The translations under genes and the position numbers were made by a program. This document shows, one piece after another, positions 18,976 through 33,900 of a DNA stretch of 64,000 bases. Source of the DNA: Athripsodes cinereus (lineage: Eukaryota; Arthropoda; Insecta; Trichoptera; Leptoceridae); contig OX388311.1 in NCBI GenBank assembly GCA_947579605.1, forward strand, positions 32,738,951 through 32,802,950, in the 5' to 3' direction. The notes under the pieces are model-generated. The model saw only the letters and a program-made list of their open reading frames with translations. It ran no database searches and had not been told where the DNA came from. Within the stretch, counting starts at the first letter, position 1; every line of letters begins with the position of its first letter.

Positions 18976-21900
18976 GTAAGTGTTATATCCATTATTTATA
19001 TTTCTTTATTAATCATAAATTTTTGTGCCAAGTCTTGCCAGCCCAGCCCCCAGATGTGGACAAAATTTTTTAATTATAAAATTTCGGATAAATGGAAATC
19101 CTCAGACTTCTGTGCTCTCCATCAACGCAACTCTTAATGACACCATATTCTACTGGGATCATTACAGCCTTCGGTCAGTGCGATCCCAGAAAAAAACAAA
19201 AAAAAGCATCAGGCGTCTGATATTTTCTTTCTGTCACATCATTCTTGTAGCTTATACTACTTAATAACGTAAAAAGTTCGTAAGAATACTCAAATATCCA
19301 GATATGAGGTGAGTATTTTAAGATATATTGTCTATTCTATTCTATTTGTACAAGCCATCCACTCGTTTACGACTAATTAGGGATTATCTTTATGTCATTG
19401 GGTATAGCAAAATCAATTATTAAATAACTAATCTCTTTAAATGTCTCTGCGATAACAGCAGCAGTTAATACACTTTATCTGCATAGAACTCATTGTTGTA
19501 ATTTCAAAGATTATTATCTAGGTAAATAAAAACATAAGTACTAGACACATATTTTCGTGTTTGTGAATCAGGGACTAACTCAAGGGAGGAGGGGGGGCTA
19601 ACTGATGCAGTTGTCCCTCCTAGGAAATCGAAAATAGTAGGAAAATACACAAAATTAAAAAAAAAAAAAGTGGGAAGCTAAAAGTTAGACTAATTTTAGG
19701 TGATTCTAAAATATTGTTGTGCGAAAACCAGGTGGTCGTGAAAATTTCAAATTCCTTTACCGAATTGTAAATTTGGCGACGGATGAGTAGAAATTTCGCA
19801 TGTATACCAAATCGTGAATATAGACTAAAAAAGAGGTCTACACAGTTGATGATTGTAGCATTGAAATAATTCTAAGCTGCTGTCATGGTATGTCTAATAT
19901 TCTATTATATTTATAAAGACCATCCACTCGTTTACGAGTAATCATAAACCTTGATGTTAAAATAAGTATAAAGTGATAATATGTACGAGTATAATGTATG
20001 CACCTACATATTGTACTGTAATTCTGTACTATGTCTAATATATCTTATGTTCCTTTATCAAATACCAAGTGATAAGCAGGTTTTTATTGATGTTGTCTCA
20101 GTAAAAATATTACACATTTTAAAATAAGCATAACAATGAATACTTCGTTTTAATAACAATTATTGTTTGAAACTATTTCATAGCCTTCAGATAAAATACG
20201 ATTTCTTATATAGTATGATTGTACCCGTTGCTCCACTTTATTTTATACATAAATTTACATACTTAAATAGAATTGCACTGTTTTCTTTGAGAAGTATAGG
20301 CGAAGAAAAAAGTGACATATTTATATGCAGTACCTACCTAGACCTAAACCTTACAATACTGATTCTTATTCAATATAATTTAAACTAACTTTTCCTTTGA
20401 TTTTTTCGACGTAAGTTGTAAAACCAAAAGCAATTTTGGTCCTCGGATGTTTCTTTTGCAAACTCTCTAGCCAATACTCTTAAATCAGGTTCTGACCCAT
20501 GTGTTAGGCTGATGGAAATCAGTGTACTCGTAAGGGGGAGCACCAAATATTCCTTTCAAGCCTTCAGCAGACAGTCTCTTGCTTTGTTCAAGAGTCGGTT
20601 GAAAACATACTGCTTTGGCATATCATAATATAACTGATATAAATTGTATAATTTATTGTTATTGATATGTTTTGTTATATAATTTGCTCATAAAAATATT
20701 ATATTAGGATTATGTTACAAGTATTAACACAATATTTTAGGGCCCGCCCTTGAGGTGGATTTATTCCGCAAAACGGCGCATTCTAAATTGTCTATTATTA
20801 TTATGATTACAATTAAAAATTATATTATACAATGTCATGTTTTGCCATTCGTTTAAAACTATATTTATTTATTTATTTATTTATTTTATTCTTTACTGTA
20901 CATTGGTTACAATATTACATAATGAAATAGTGGCATAAAAATAACAATTATAAATTCAATGTACAGAGGGCGAGTTTATCGCTAAAATGCGATGTCTTCC
21001 AACTAACCCGGTTTTTGCAAAAGTTCGAATCGGTAGGTGCCGACATTCCATTTCACCTTAATGATTCCCCTTCTATTATCATGTAAAATCACGTTTATTT
21101 TCCTATTACCACATTTTTTTTTTGTTTATCTTTCTATTTTTCTGACGTTCGATGAGTGATAAGTTTGTTTAGAAATAAGTCCCTTTTGGGACTTAATAAA
21201 GACAAGCTATTCTCCTATTTCATAAGTGGCCTTATTCGGTATAGTCGACAGCCTAATAGTGTCTCTTAATAGCGATGATGTGGGCTATCCGATCTTAGCC
21301 CGTAGACAATTTGTACTTGGCGATCGTCTACTGGCGAACTTTTCGACAATCTACCTACACGTACCGTATAATTATGCGTTATTGTTGCAGTTATTGACGA
21401 AAATTCGTTTGTAGGCGATCGCCAAGTACAAATTGTCTACGGGCTCTTGTCACCGTTCATGAAATTCACGTGATTCTTACAGAACCCACTTTTCTTTTTA
21501 CTCCAATAATATCATCAATATCTTAACTACAATATCTTCAGTTATAGGTTTTCTATATTGACAGTATAAAATGTAACCAGTCTATTGATGTCTTAATAAT
21601 TATGTATATTGAACAATAAACAGTATTACCTAAAGTTATCAATATCCATCATTATATTATTTTGTTCTTGAATTTAGTATTTAATTATACAATGGAATTT
21701 GTCAGCAAGTACCCATAGACAATAAAACATTAGACACAAATACACACAGAACTATTTCGGTAACAATACAAATAATTATTACAGTTTTCTTATCATCTGT
21801 GTTTCAAGGGAATTAGGTAGGTACTGATACGATATCGTCCCACTAGGACGATCGCATCATATCATATTACAAAATTATCACAAGAGAAATTATCAAATAT

Positions 21901-24900
21901 TATATAAGAAAGAATTTACATTATACATACATAATAAAAGTATATATATTTGGCTCGTAACCCCCAGCTTCGCTACATACATTTTGCAATGTACGTAAGC
22001 GAAACACATAGAATATTATATGATAGAGAAAGTTACAGTTATATTTGCAAGTAAAACAGATTAATATATTGGCTCAAGTTCATGTCTAGGGATGATTCTA
22101 CTTGGTCTATACAAGAGGAATGCATTGTGTGTGGGTGACAGGTACATACTTCAATTATACATATTATACTCACGTAAAGTTCAGAGAATTCTTTATCCTT
22201 TGGTTTCATCATTTTCTTATGGTCATCTTATCAATATAGAATACATATAGGTAAATTAAGCAATAATGTTTCTTCAGTTTGCATAATTTATATTGCAAAG
22301 ATTCTACTTATATCTTTCCTTGAGTAGAATTATAGATATATATCTCCAAGTAAACAATAAAAAATTATATCAAGTGGAACAAAGATTATCATAAGTACAT
22401 CAGACCTTTCCAAGAAAGTGGATATATTATTTCCATCAGTGGAGCCATTCCTTTAACTCTTTGTTGCTTTCATAGTAAAATAATAGGGTCTTTCATCCAT
22501 TGGTTGATCAAGGAATTGAACCTTTGTGACATAACTACTCCAAGTATAACTAGGTTATTGGAAGACTATATACAAGGAGGCGGAGAGATGTACTTTAGTA
22601 TTATTAAGAGTATTGAATCTACTGGCGGGTATATATAAAATGGATCTCAACAGAAAGATATCGGATGGTAAGTGATTTACATTTATTGTGTAAACATATA
22701 CATTACATAACAAGACAGTTATTTTCAAAGTAAATTTGTAGGGAGTAACATTCCGTTCAATATACAAAGTTATGAAAGTTATACCATATTCGGACTGAGA
22801 CAATAAAACAAACAAGGGCAATTATCAAATACACCATCCTTGGTATTACAATATAAATCAATACCTGGTTTATCAAGTGATTTATAAATATTTAATTGGA
22901 ATCATTCATTCTTCATTCAAACTCAAAATCTTAAATTATTACACAACGGAAAATTAATATACACAACGGAAAATTAATATATAGATAGTTCAATGATAAT
23001 ATGAACTCAGTTATGAAAAAATTATCAATATATATACATCATATACAGTAGTAATATAGTCACTTACAGTTAGACTGGCGAGCAGGATAAGAATAACACA
23101 AAGACAAGTATGTTATTGTTAACGTATTTTGCACTCATAGACGGAAGATGGCAGGATCGTGAAAGAAACATACCCTGATGCTACTATGGCGGTCGCTGGT
23201 TATACTCAAAGACGTACAGGGGTGTGGTGGTGTCAGAATCAGATAGATCCTGTCCTCAGGACGAAGAGATCACTACTTCTCAAGTGATAAGAGCAATATT
23301 ATACGTTACAACACTATTCTCAGTGTCAAAGGAAGAAGGCGTCACTATTTCAATATTCCTTTCAGATATACTCAGCTAGTCTTTTACTCACTCTTTTGAC
23401 AAGGGTATGGACCGGAGAAGTTACTAGAGGATTACACAGTTCACATTGTAATGCGAGTTATATCGGTAAATCACCGCTACGCGATATACTGACTATCCGA
23501 GGTGAAGCTGTACACGCTGAAGATTTAGGAACACATTCGCAGTTTCAATCAAATTCACAATACTGGGAAAGTAGAAAGAACAGTTTATGTGACTGTTCAT
23601 GATTCCTAACATAGAATATTTGTTCAGAAACAATGGATTATCTAATTTCACACGGTTATGAATAATGGCGGCAACAGCAAAAACCACGCCCAAAACCAAC
23701 ATATATTGTTATTATACTCAAAACTTCCAATTATTATCATTATCACCACATGAATCGCCATGTATATATAACTCAAAGAGAATATAAGCTTGTCCATAAC
23801 ATTATTCAATTTATTAATTACTATTAATTATTAATCGTTACTATTGTTCCTTGATATTGGCGGTAAGATTGGTCGCGCACGTAAAACTAACACAGATATT
23901 TAAAGTACATTATTAACGACACACAATAAGAATTGTTTTACGTACAACAGAGGGCAACACACTTGTTTATCACATTACGAAGTTAAGTACTATTACATAA
24001 TTATTGTTAGTATTATTATTGTGTCGGAGTTACGCACATCGCTATTCGCGACTAAGGCGGGAAGGGACAAACCCTTCTTTCGTCCAACCTATGCCATGGT
24101 TTGCGGGTAACTGATTTGCTTGCAAGCGACGCGAGGGGGAACAGGCACGTTTAACGGTTATTCTTCAAGGGAATGAGAATCATACGATGTGGTGCCGTGT
24201 GCAGATCGAAGCATCAGCCAGTCACGTGTTCTTTGTAACGTACAATTATTATTATTATTACGGAAGACTCACAGACAACAATTGACTGTAGGAACATTAG
24301 CCAGTATGAACTTCTCCGCAGCGATTATTTAATGCGTAGCAGTACCTACCTACATATGTGTTACACATTACCTCATACACGTTACTTATGTCAACATTTT
24401 ATTGTAGGTAGGTACTATTTACATTTTCAGAAGACGTAGGTTCGTAATATTGGAACTAAGGATATTAAAGCTCCTATATATACACGTATTGAACACAGGA
24501 TGGGTAATTTTGAAATTGATTTTTATTGATTATTGATATAATTTAACCCTATAATTTAATTATTGATATAATTTATCCCCTTTTCAATTATTAGTCATTT
24601 GGAAGAACGTGAAAGCTTAAGTATGAATTTTATTACTATCATAATTATTCTCTTTACACTTACTTTGCACATCTACAGCTTTCGGCCAATGTGATGTGCA
24701 AGTAGACACAGTTTATATATGTACAGTTTCATAGTATCTAATATATAAAATTCTCGTATCACAGTGTTTGTTATCATACTTCTCCGAAACGGATGGACCG
24801 ATTTTGATGAAATTTTGTGTGCTTATCGGGTAGGTCTGAGAATTGGTCAACATCCATTTTTCATACCCCTAAAAGTTAATGGTGGTCCACCACGAATTTT

Positions 24901-27900
24901 ATTTTTTAGACAAAATTTTTTTTTTTTTTTTTATATACATACAGCCTTAAATGTTCACCCTTCTACCATCAACCCCTATTTTTTAATAGCGATATTAGTA
25001 ATCTAGATATAATGTATATATATGGCAAAACAACTTTTGCCGGGTCAGCTAGTTTACATATAAAAATCACAGAACAGGAGACAAAAAAACGAAAAAATAA
25101 GCAAACAAAAGATCACCACAGAACGTTCGTTGCCTTAATCAAAGCAACGAATTCCCTGTATGACAGGAAATACGTCACAGTGCTTAGCCAACAAATTAAA
25201 CAAGACCATTGCCTTGTTGGTGTCATAATTCACTCGATGTCGGGTGCCTTGCTGAAAAGAAAAAGAAAAAGATTGCCTTGTTGGTCGGAAAATTCATCGT
25301 CAAATTTGTAATGAATTTCAAGTAAAGAATTTGACTGAAGGTTTGGTAATCTTTATCATAAACTATTATAAAATCAGCGGTTTTATAATCGTTCATCATA
25401 TGATTTTTTCTCAATAAAGGATTCTATAATCATCCAGTAAACAAATATATATTTTCGGCTTCCAGATCTTCCAGTAACGAACATGGAATCGGCCAGCAGC
25501 GCCCACTCTCGGCTGCAGCAACTTATCCAGAGGATCATTGAGGAGGCCCTGCATCTGCCTGCCTTCCTGGATTACAGCGGAAGTCTCAGAGAAAGCAATG
25601 GAAAGCTACCAGAGTTCAATCCCAAGACATACGAGGATCTTCTCGCCACGGCCATTCTGAATAAGGTACGATATTTTATAGCCGACTAAGTCGCTAGTGA
25701 AATTGAAATATTTGCAATCACCATAGATCTTTCTTCTCCTTTTATCGACTGTCCACTCTCCAGATTCTTCAAGTCCCGTTCAGGGCACTACCAAATTAGG
25801 TGACATTGTCTTTTCTTAGCTTTATATTATGATAGTTTCGTGAGTTAAATTTACAGATTGAAAAATATGCTTGTTTGATCACAGTATTCTTAAAGGGTTC
25901 ATTATAAACAAGTGAAGTAAATTAACAATGTATTATTTCATAGGTAGTTACATGTAATGCTATCAATTATATCAATCACTTTTAATGAGTGCTACATCCT
26001 ATTTGTCACATGTATAAATAAAGTATGAGATAATGGTGAACCTAGAACCGTGATTATTTCTTCTTGATTACAAAAAAATAATCGCATACTGAAATACGTT
26101 TCAATGGTTAAATTCAGGATTTTCCACGGTTCTGATTAAATATATGCCTCTCAAAATGATTGTCACTGACCGTTGAACAGAGATTTAGCGATAAAGTCAA
26201 TCTAAATAAAACCATAGATAATAACTATCTTTTATAAATATACGTAATGACGTAAGAATAATGGATTAGGTAAGTAGTGATCTACGGATAATTAGGCGGC
26301 GTCGGCGTCGGGTCAAATGTTCACTGAGACATTTTGTTTGTACTACGCGGTGTAGATTTTACATAATCACATGAAACTAATCTTGTAATACTAAGCCAAC
26401 TTATTCTTATACAGAGTGTGCCTGCACTCACAAAACATTTGAAAAGTATTATACCTTTATAATGTTATAATGGGAAATCTCAAAACATAGGGTTTGTGGA
26501 AATTCATTTTGTACACTTTTATGTGTAAAGGGGAAGGTCTGGTAGCCGTACATGTAATGAAAATAAAAATAAATTATCTCAATTATGGTGCATATTTTTA
26601 AATAAATTATCAGTAAATGTATTATCAGTCAATTGATTATGTTCTTGAAAGACGTATCTCCCAATAGAAAAATAATATACTTTTGTTTTTGTTTTAATTT
26701 CATTTTTATGAAATTAAAACAAAAACAATGATTGACTCAAGGCTACAGTGGACACCGCACATTGAGACAATATCTGGGAAGCTTTGTTCAGCAGTTTATG
26801 CTATAAAAAAAATTAAGGATACTTGTGGCGAGGTGGCAGCCAAATCAGTATATTTTGCCTACTTCCAGAGCATTATGTCGTACGGAGTGTTATTCTGGGG
26901 CAGGGGGGCTGATTGGAGCAGAATTTTCAAACTTCAAAAGCGTGCAATTAGGGGATTAAAAGGGTTGGGGCCAAGAGAGTTGTGCAAGGAACATTTTAAG
27001 GAACTTGGCATACTCACGCTCCCTGGCATTTACATCTATGAATGCTTGCTATACGCACGTAAAAATATGCCCAACACCCCTCTCAACTTGGAATACCATG
27101 GTTACGACACTCGCTCAAAAAGAAGTATCCGACCTATAGAGCACAGGTTGGCAAAATTGTCCAAAAGCTTTGTCTGTCTCAGTGTGCGCCTGTTCAACAA
27201 GCTGCCTGAAGAAATAAAGTCTGTGAAGGATGAGAAAAAATTTCGAGGAGTAGTGAAGTTGTACCTCGTTGAAAAAGCTTTTTATTGTGTCGACGAAATG
27301 CTGAATTGAACCATATACATTCATTTCAGCATGGAAATAATTTCCTGATGTTTTTTTTTGTTTTTATTTGATCTATGATGATTGATGATGGAATCTGTAT
27401 TGAATACTGTTTGACGAAATGCTAACAGAGCCCTTTACACTCTGCTTAGCAATGATATTGTGTTTTGATCTATGATTCTGTATTTTTTTTTATTTTTTTT
27501 GTATATAATCTATTGTATGATCCTGTCTTCTGTAAATTGACGAGTCCAAGTACGGTCTAAGGACGGTAAACAACAATAAACAATGAAAATAGATCAGGTT
27601 TGTTAGATTATTAAAATGAAAATTATTTGGATACCTACGATTAATTTTAATTTCGATCAATTAAACTGTGCATGAAATAAACATACTTTAACACATATAA
27701 AATATAATAAATTATAAGTAACACAAACATAAACAAATTATTCAAACATTTATATTTCAATCGTTATCATTTATTGTGAAATATAACAGACACAGATCTT
27801 TTATCAGTTACTAGAACCATGCATATCTATAATATCTTCTAAATATCATTATATTTATAATTTAATAATAATTATTTATCGAATACATAACAATCAAAAC

Positions 27901-30900
27901 AGATACGACAATATATGTTCAGACTATTTAATTAAAACTATCATCGATACACATCCCCCTTATAGAAGAGACATGTCTCGTGTAAAGGGGGGTTCTTTAA
28001 ATATCGGTTCACCCGTTATTAGGAAAATTAAGGCAAGTAGGTATAGGTACTATAAAATATATAAAATATATATGCATACGTTGTGTTCCTGTTTGTATGT
28101 TGTATGAATATGTTTGTAATGTCGGGGTTGTATGGTATGTATTTGTTTTGTAATAATAATATAATGTTTACCTCTTAGGAAACCTCATGCGTGCCAACTA
28201 CATACTCATAACTATCATGCAGTTGATATTATAATCGCTATGAGTCAGCAGCCCCATCGCTACGAATCGAAATGATACGCAACATTGTCAAATTTTATAG
28301 TTCTGCCAGGGTTATGTTTTCGAGTTGTTGGAAATTATCTAATGTGGGATAAATGCTGTGAAGTTGCGATAGTGGAGAAGAGTGGCTGGTAAAAGGTTAC
28401 AAAATGAAGTGAGGAAAAGGAGGGAATGCGAGAAAAATGTCGTGGATAGGATGCGCATAGATAAGTTACGATTATTATATTATTATTATTATATTGGATG
28501 ATTTATACGGGGCCGTTTAATGGAGTATCCATCTCAAGGGCGCGGGAAACTATGTTGGAAGAGCGAAGTCTTCAGCTTGCTCCTGAACGTTGTAATCGGC
28601 TGGTTTTTACGGAGGTCCTCGGGGAGTCGGTTCCAAATGACGGGTCCTGCGACGCCAAAAGCCCTATCATAGAAACAGGACTTGGTTGGATACGTGGACC
28701 GAATGGATGATGAAAAAACGATGAAGAAAGTGTGTATGTCCGAGAATTATGTGGATCAAATTCATGAGGACGGTCGCTTGATGAATAAGACCAGTGTTTC
28801 CCAACCTTTTTTGTGCAACTTTAGCCTTTCTAAAATTCTTATGCCGCCCTTCCTATGTAACATACCTACATAATTTTTAATATAAAAAATTGAATTGTTC
28901 GCTTAAGAAACTTAAATGATAGGTAACTCATCAAGGGAAATTAAACCTAATAATTATTTACCGCAATTATTTAACAATTTGCTTTTTTCGTTAAATTTGG
29001 CACCGAAATCTAGCATTGCATTTAGATGGCCCGGAGTGAAAGGGTTAAACTCGTGTCGAGTCCATTTTCGAATTGCCCCCCTTAACAATCTAATTGCCCC
29101 CACTGTGGGGCGTAGGCTCCACGTTGGGAAACACTGAGTTAGACAAATCGGCATGCATGTATGAGAAATAGTTTAAATGAGGAGGAAGCGAAATAATATG
29201 TATGGATAAATTAATACGGCGCTCTTTTCTCTCTGCCTAGCCCACTTCGGACATGACGTGGTGGTATAGTAGATATAATAGAAGTATAGTATAGAATTTA
29301 CTCGAAAAAAATTAATGCAACTTTATTGGCAGGCAACCTCTAGCCAAATGCTGTACAAGTAAATATGTAATATTCCTGTGGGTAATTCTCATAACACCAC
29401 TCTAACATATTACACACGAAATCTCTTTATAGTTTAATACAATCAATATATCATAATAATAATATCATTGTGTAGGCACTCATATACATTATAATATATA
29501 GGTAATATCATCATATTAATATTATACATATATAGGAACGTACCTAATAAACGTAGGAAGGTATTCGAGTACTTCTAAGGTATCCTTCTTAAAGCTCACC
29601 AAACATTACAGCAGGGGTGAAACAAATTTCAATTATTGAGACTACATCCACCTTACGTAAATAAAAAAATAATAAGTACACAATACCCGTGTTCGTGATA
29701 AACTTTTGCGCAAGTGTAGACACTATTTTCACAAAATATAAAAACAAAGTACGTAGGTACAACAGTTTTCCACCCAGTACGGTATCGCATCTTCCGTCGT
29801 CTGAAGAGATAGTATTCACATCGTGAGTGTTGTCTGATTGAGATTATTGGATATTGGTTATTGTGGAATACTGTACCGCAAAGAGTATCAGTATATATTC
29901 ATAAGGTGACTGCAAGAGCAATATTTAATGTCTTAATTTAATGTCTCCGATAACTACTACTATACCATCACGGCATATCCCACAAGTGGGGTAGCCAGCA
30001 GACCAGCTGCATGTAAGAAACATGCAAACTGTCCTCTGCGTGCCAATATACAATGAAGACATTCATGATGGGTGGCAAACCTCATCGCTGAATTTAAGGT
30101 GTAAAATGTCTTAATTTTTTCGAACATCTATCGTCTCCGATAACACCTCACTAATATTATCGGAGACATTAAATTTAGATTTTTAGCATTTGTTCCGTGC
30201 ATTAATCGCTTCCATACGCGAGAAGAAAAGTTCAGTTTTTGTCACTTCTGAAGTTTAATTGGATCGAATCTAATTTTATTTAATGTAATTATTACCCCGT
30301 GGAGCACCCGGTAAAGAATTGGTCTCCCACTCTTTTCCGCAAGTTTTCGTGTGTCCTGTATAAGGCAGGTGTTCGAAAAAATTAATACATTTTACATCTT
30401 AAATTCAGCTATGAGATTGGCCACCGATCCTGGAATGTCTTGATTTTATATTTGCACTTAGAGGACAGCTTGCATGTTTTTTTATATCTAGCTGGTCTGC
30501 GATGATATAGTAAAGTAATTATTACCACACTCGGGATGTATATACTTTTATTGATATTATTAAATTAATTAATATTAATGTGATTCATTGATAAACAAAT
30601 CAATCGTAGTCACGTGGAGTGTGGTGTCAACCATGTCTTCCAGATAAGATATTATTACACAACAAAACATTAGACACCTACCTATTACCCATCAGCCTGT
30701 TAAGCCAATACTGTAACACAGGTTCAGTGTACCCCCGTGAATCGAACTGGAAATACGATAGTTTAACACAGTGTTCACTGCCATCATATCTGATATCTTT
30801 CAATTCCATGTTTCACATGTTTCTTTCTTCCTGGACAACTGTTGCCTTCCCGCAGAGGGGATCGCAAGCTTTTAAAATTGTGGTGTTTCTTACATGAGCA

Positions 30901-33900
30901 TAGTACGCGCAATGATCGGTGATGACAATAATATTATGGAGCCGTGCAACTCAGAAAATAATCTTCTAAATCCTGAGCAGGTGATAATTAATATATCAGT
31001 GACTTTGACAACTTTGAGTGTTGACACTTTTGACTGTTCAATCAAAATCATGTGAGAGATATTATTAATTGGATCACACGTAGCATTGGTGAGAATTAAA
31101 AAACATTCGTCACTCAGGTCTAAAAATGGAACATCTCATTAATTAAGTAAATTTTAAATTTTATTGAACAGACGTCCAAAATGCATATTATGTAATAATT
31201 GGCACTGAGAAAATATTGAATTAAATTGTGATCGCACGTACTCTTTTGCTTCCAGGTGATAGACAGGTACCAACATGACCCGAAGCGCAGTACTGGAGCG
31301 AGCAGTAGCGGCGTCCACTCTGGCAGTTCCAGTCCTGGATGTGATGAGGCTCCTTTAGGAAGAGCAGCAAGAAGAAGAGGGAGGCCCAGGACTAGTGTCA
31401 GGGAGAGTACAGGGTTGGATAGATCTAGTCCAGAACCAGCTAGTCATGACGATTACGCAAATTCAGATTCCAGTGGAAGAGCAAGTGCTCCGTTGGTTAG
31501 TAGAACTTAATGATAAATATTTACGAAACAAACTATTAAAAAAAATCCATTTTTATTAAGTGAAATACTGCAGTCTAAATGCAGACATCAGAATAGTGAA
31601 TTAGTGATTTCCTGAATAATAGTGGGCCTAGTCAAAACACATTTTAGCGCTACGTTTTCGTTCGAATGTAGACGACGTTGCGAGAATGAGTAAACTTTCG
31701 TAGCTAAAATACACAAGTAGCTACGAAAATTGACACGTTCTCGCAACGCCGTCTACATTTAAAAAAAACGAAACGAAAACTTAAAGCTTAAATGTGTTTT
31801 GACTAGGCCCACAGATATAAACAATATAATTCATATTTTATTTTCCAGAAAACGGCGTTCTTGAAGAATGAATTTTCAAGTGATGACGATGATGTGTCAG
31901 ACTCCCTTTACAAGGATCCAGTAGAAGCCGCTCTCTCTACTATCAACTTTCAGAACAAAACAAGAGTGGCCTTTCCAGAATACGGAGGAGATATCATTGA
32001 GTTAGAAGGTCAGCATGTTGCTGTTTTTTTTTTGGGTTTAATACATTATAAGCACCTACATCTGTTGTGAATCATTTTGATCAAATATTTATGTTACTAA
32101 CTTAAGGTTGTCATATTTATCTGATATGCATCTAAATTAATAATATTATCTATGACATATTTGCAAACGCTATCTAATCAAATAACATTCTTTATAAAAA
32201 GAATATAGTCTTTAGTTTAATTTTGTGTTTAATACTTACAGGTGTTCCGACTTCAAAAATCTTCGTAAATGAAGATATTATTGTTGATACAAATGAAGCC
32301 TTAAATAACAATACAGATATTTATACGAACAATAATTCATGGGAAGAAAATTGGTTATTCCAAAAGAAGAAGATCAAGAATACCCAGTCAGTGTCTGTTC
32401 CTATGTTAGTACCTAATTCTAACACAGAATGTAGAGCATTGATTGGAGATCGTGACGCTGAAGATACCACTGATTTATCAGAAGCTGGATCGGAATCCGA
32501 TGAAAAGTCTGACGAATCAAACGATATCAAAAAAGTACTTATTAATTCCAAAACTATAATCGGAGGAAAAAATCCAATATTAACGCTGATTGATCAAGAC
32601 ATCAATGAAAATGAAATTAAAATATCTGAAAACAAGCGAACAACAGAAATTGATGAAACTAGTGATATTATTCTAAAACCTGATGTGAAAGAAACAAACA
32701 ACAACATTTGTACAGTGGAAGCGAAACAATCAAGTATTCTTGAATACTCTGAGAAACAATCATCAGTAAATAAAGAAAATGGTGAAGTGATTGACATATT
32801 ATCAGTGAATGATTGCGAAATAAACAAATTAAATAATCTAAAAACAGGCAATGGTGATTTAGTTAGTCATATTGATAATCGCGATCTTTTGTGTAATTGG
32901 AGTGAGACACTGGTCAACAAAGAAAAAGAATTAGGAATTGAAGAATCAACATTGCATAATCAAAATAAATCATCAGATTTATTAAATCTTTCGTGTGATA
33001 ATAATAGTGACAACATTTGTGATAAAAGTTTCAGTGAGTGTAAAGAAGAAAGTAAAATAATAAACAGTAAAAATATAAGTTCCTTAGAAGCGGCAGATTT
33101 AATAAAAATCGGAGACTCGGAAAATAAATCAAACATTAACGAAATAAATATGTCGAACAACGATAAAATGAGTGCGCTACATTACATTCTCGATGATATT
33201 AATGAAGATATTGAGACCATGTCACCACCTAATAGCATTGATTATATCAGCAAATCACATGATGTTCAGCAAGCTAAAGTTGAAGAAATAAAAACTGATA
33301 GTGAATTGTTAGTTTTAAATGAAAGAATACAGAATGGTGATGTTCAAGAAATAAAAAAGGAAAACTTGGAAATAATCACCAGAGAAACGAATAATAATGA
33401 TATTCTTACTCGTGATACAGTTGATGAAGATATCAGAGATGTTGATAACAATCAAATTGAAACTGAGACACATGATATATGTACATTGGACATTAAAGCT
33501 AACAACGCAACATTTACAATCATTTCCAATAATGAATCGAAAGTTATGCTCAAAGAAGTGCAGGAAAATGTAGAAGAAACAAATCAAAATAATAATAGTT
33601 ATAATGTCGAGGAAGTTCATGAAGTAGAAATTAAACTAATTAAAACTATTGACGAGGATGTTCAAAAAGGTGAAGTGACTAGTTCAAAAGAAAAATTAAG
33701 ATCTAAAGAAAATATTCATTTAGACGACGCTTCTATACAAAATATTGCTTCACAAGTCGACGAAATAATAAACCAAGCCATAAAAGATAATGCAATTACA
33801 AAAGCTAAAGATAATGAAAATTATTCAAATTCTACCCCAGATGTGAGTATAATTGATATTGCAAACAGTGGCAGTGTACCTGATTATATCACTAATAAAA

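Larger units (their letters stand above)
28381..29285 (+). mobile_element. Old RTE copy broken by two insertions
   Basis: Segments 28381-28470 (RVAGKRLQ.., VVDRMRIDKLR), 28683-28783 (GYVDRMDDE.., VDQIHEDGR) and 29145-29250 (SACMYEK.., the SAYP end) are collinear with the RTE C-terminus. Between them sit an unrecognised insert (about 28475-28680) and a hAT MITE (28792-29136). The tail GGTATAGTAGATATAATAGA keeps the family's TATAG signature. Confidence 0.75.

Noticed and set aside
22555..24019. Possible promoter or unspliced gene in the more GC-balanced block of intron 1
   Set aside because: No frame longer than about 90 codons, no splice-compatible exon and no recognised motif.
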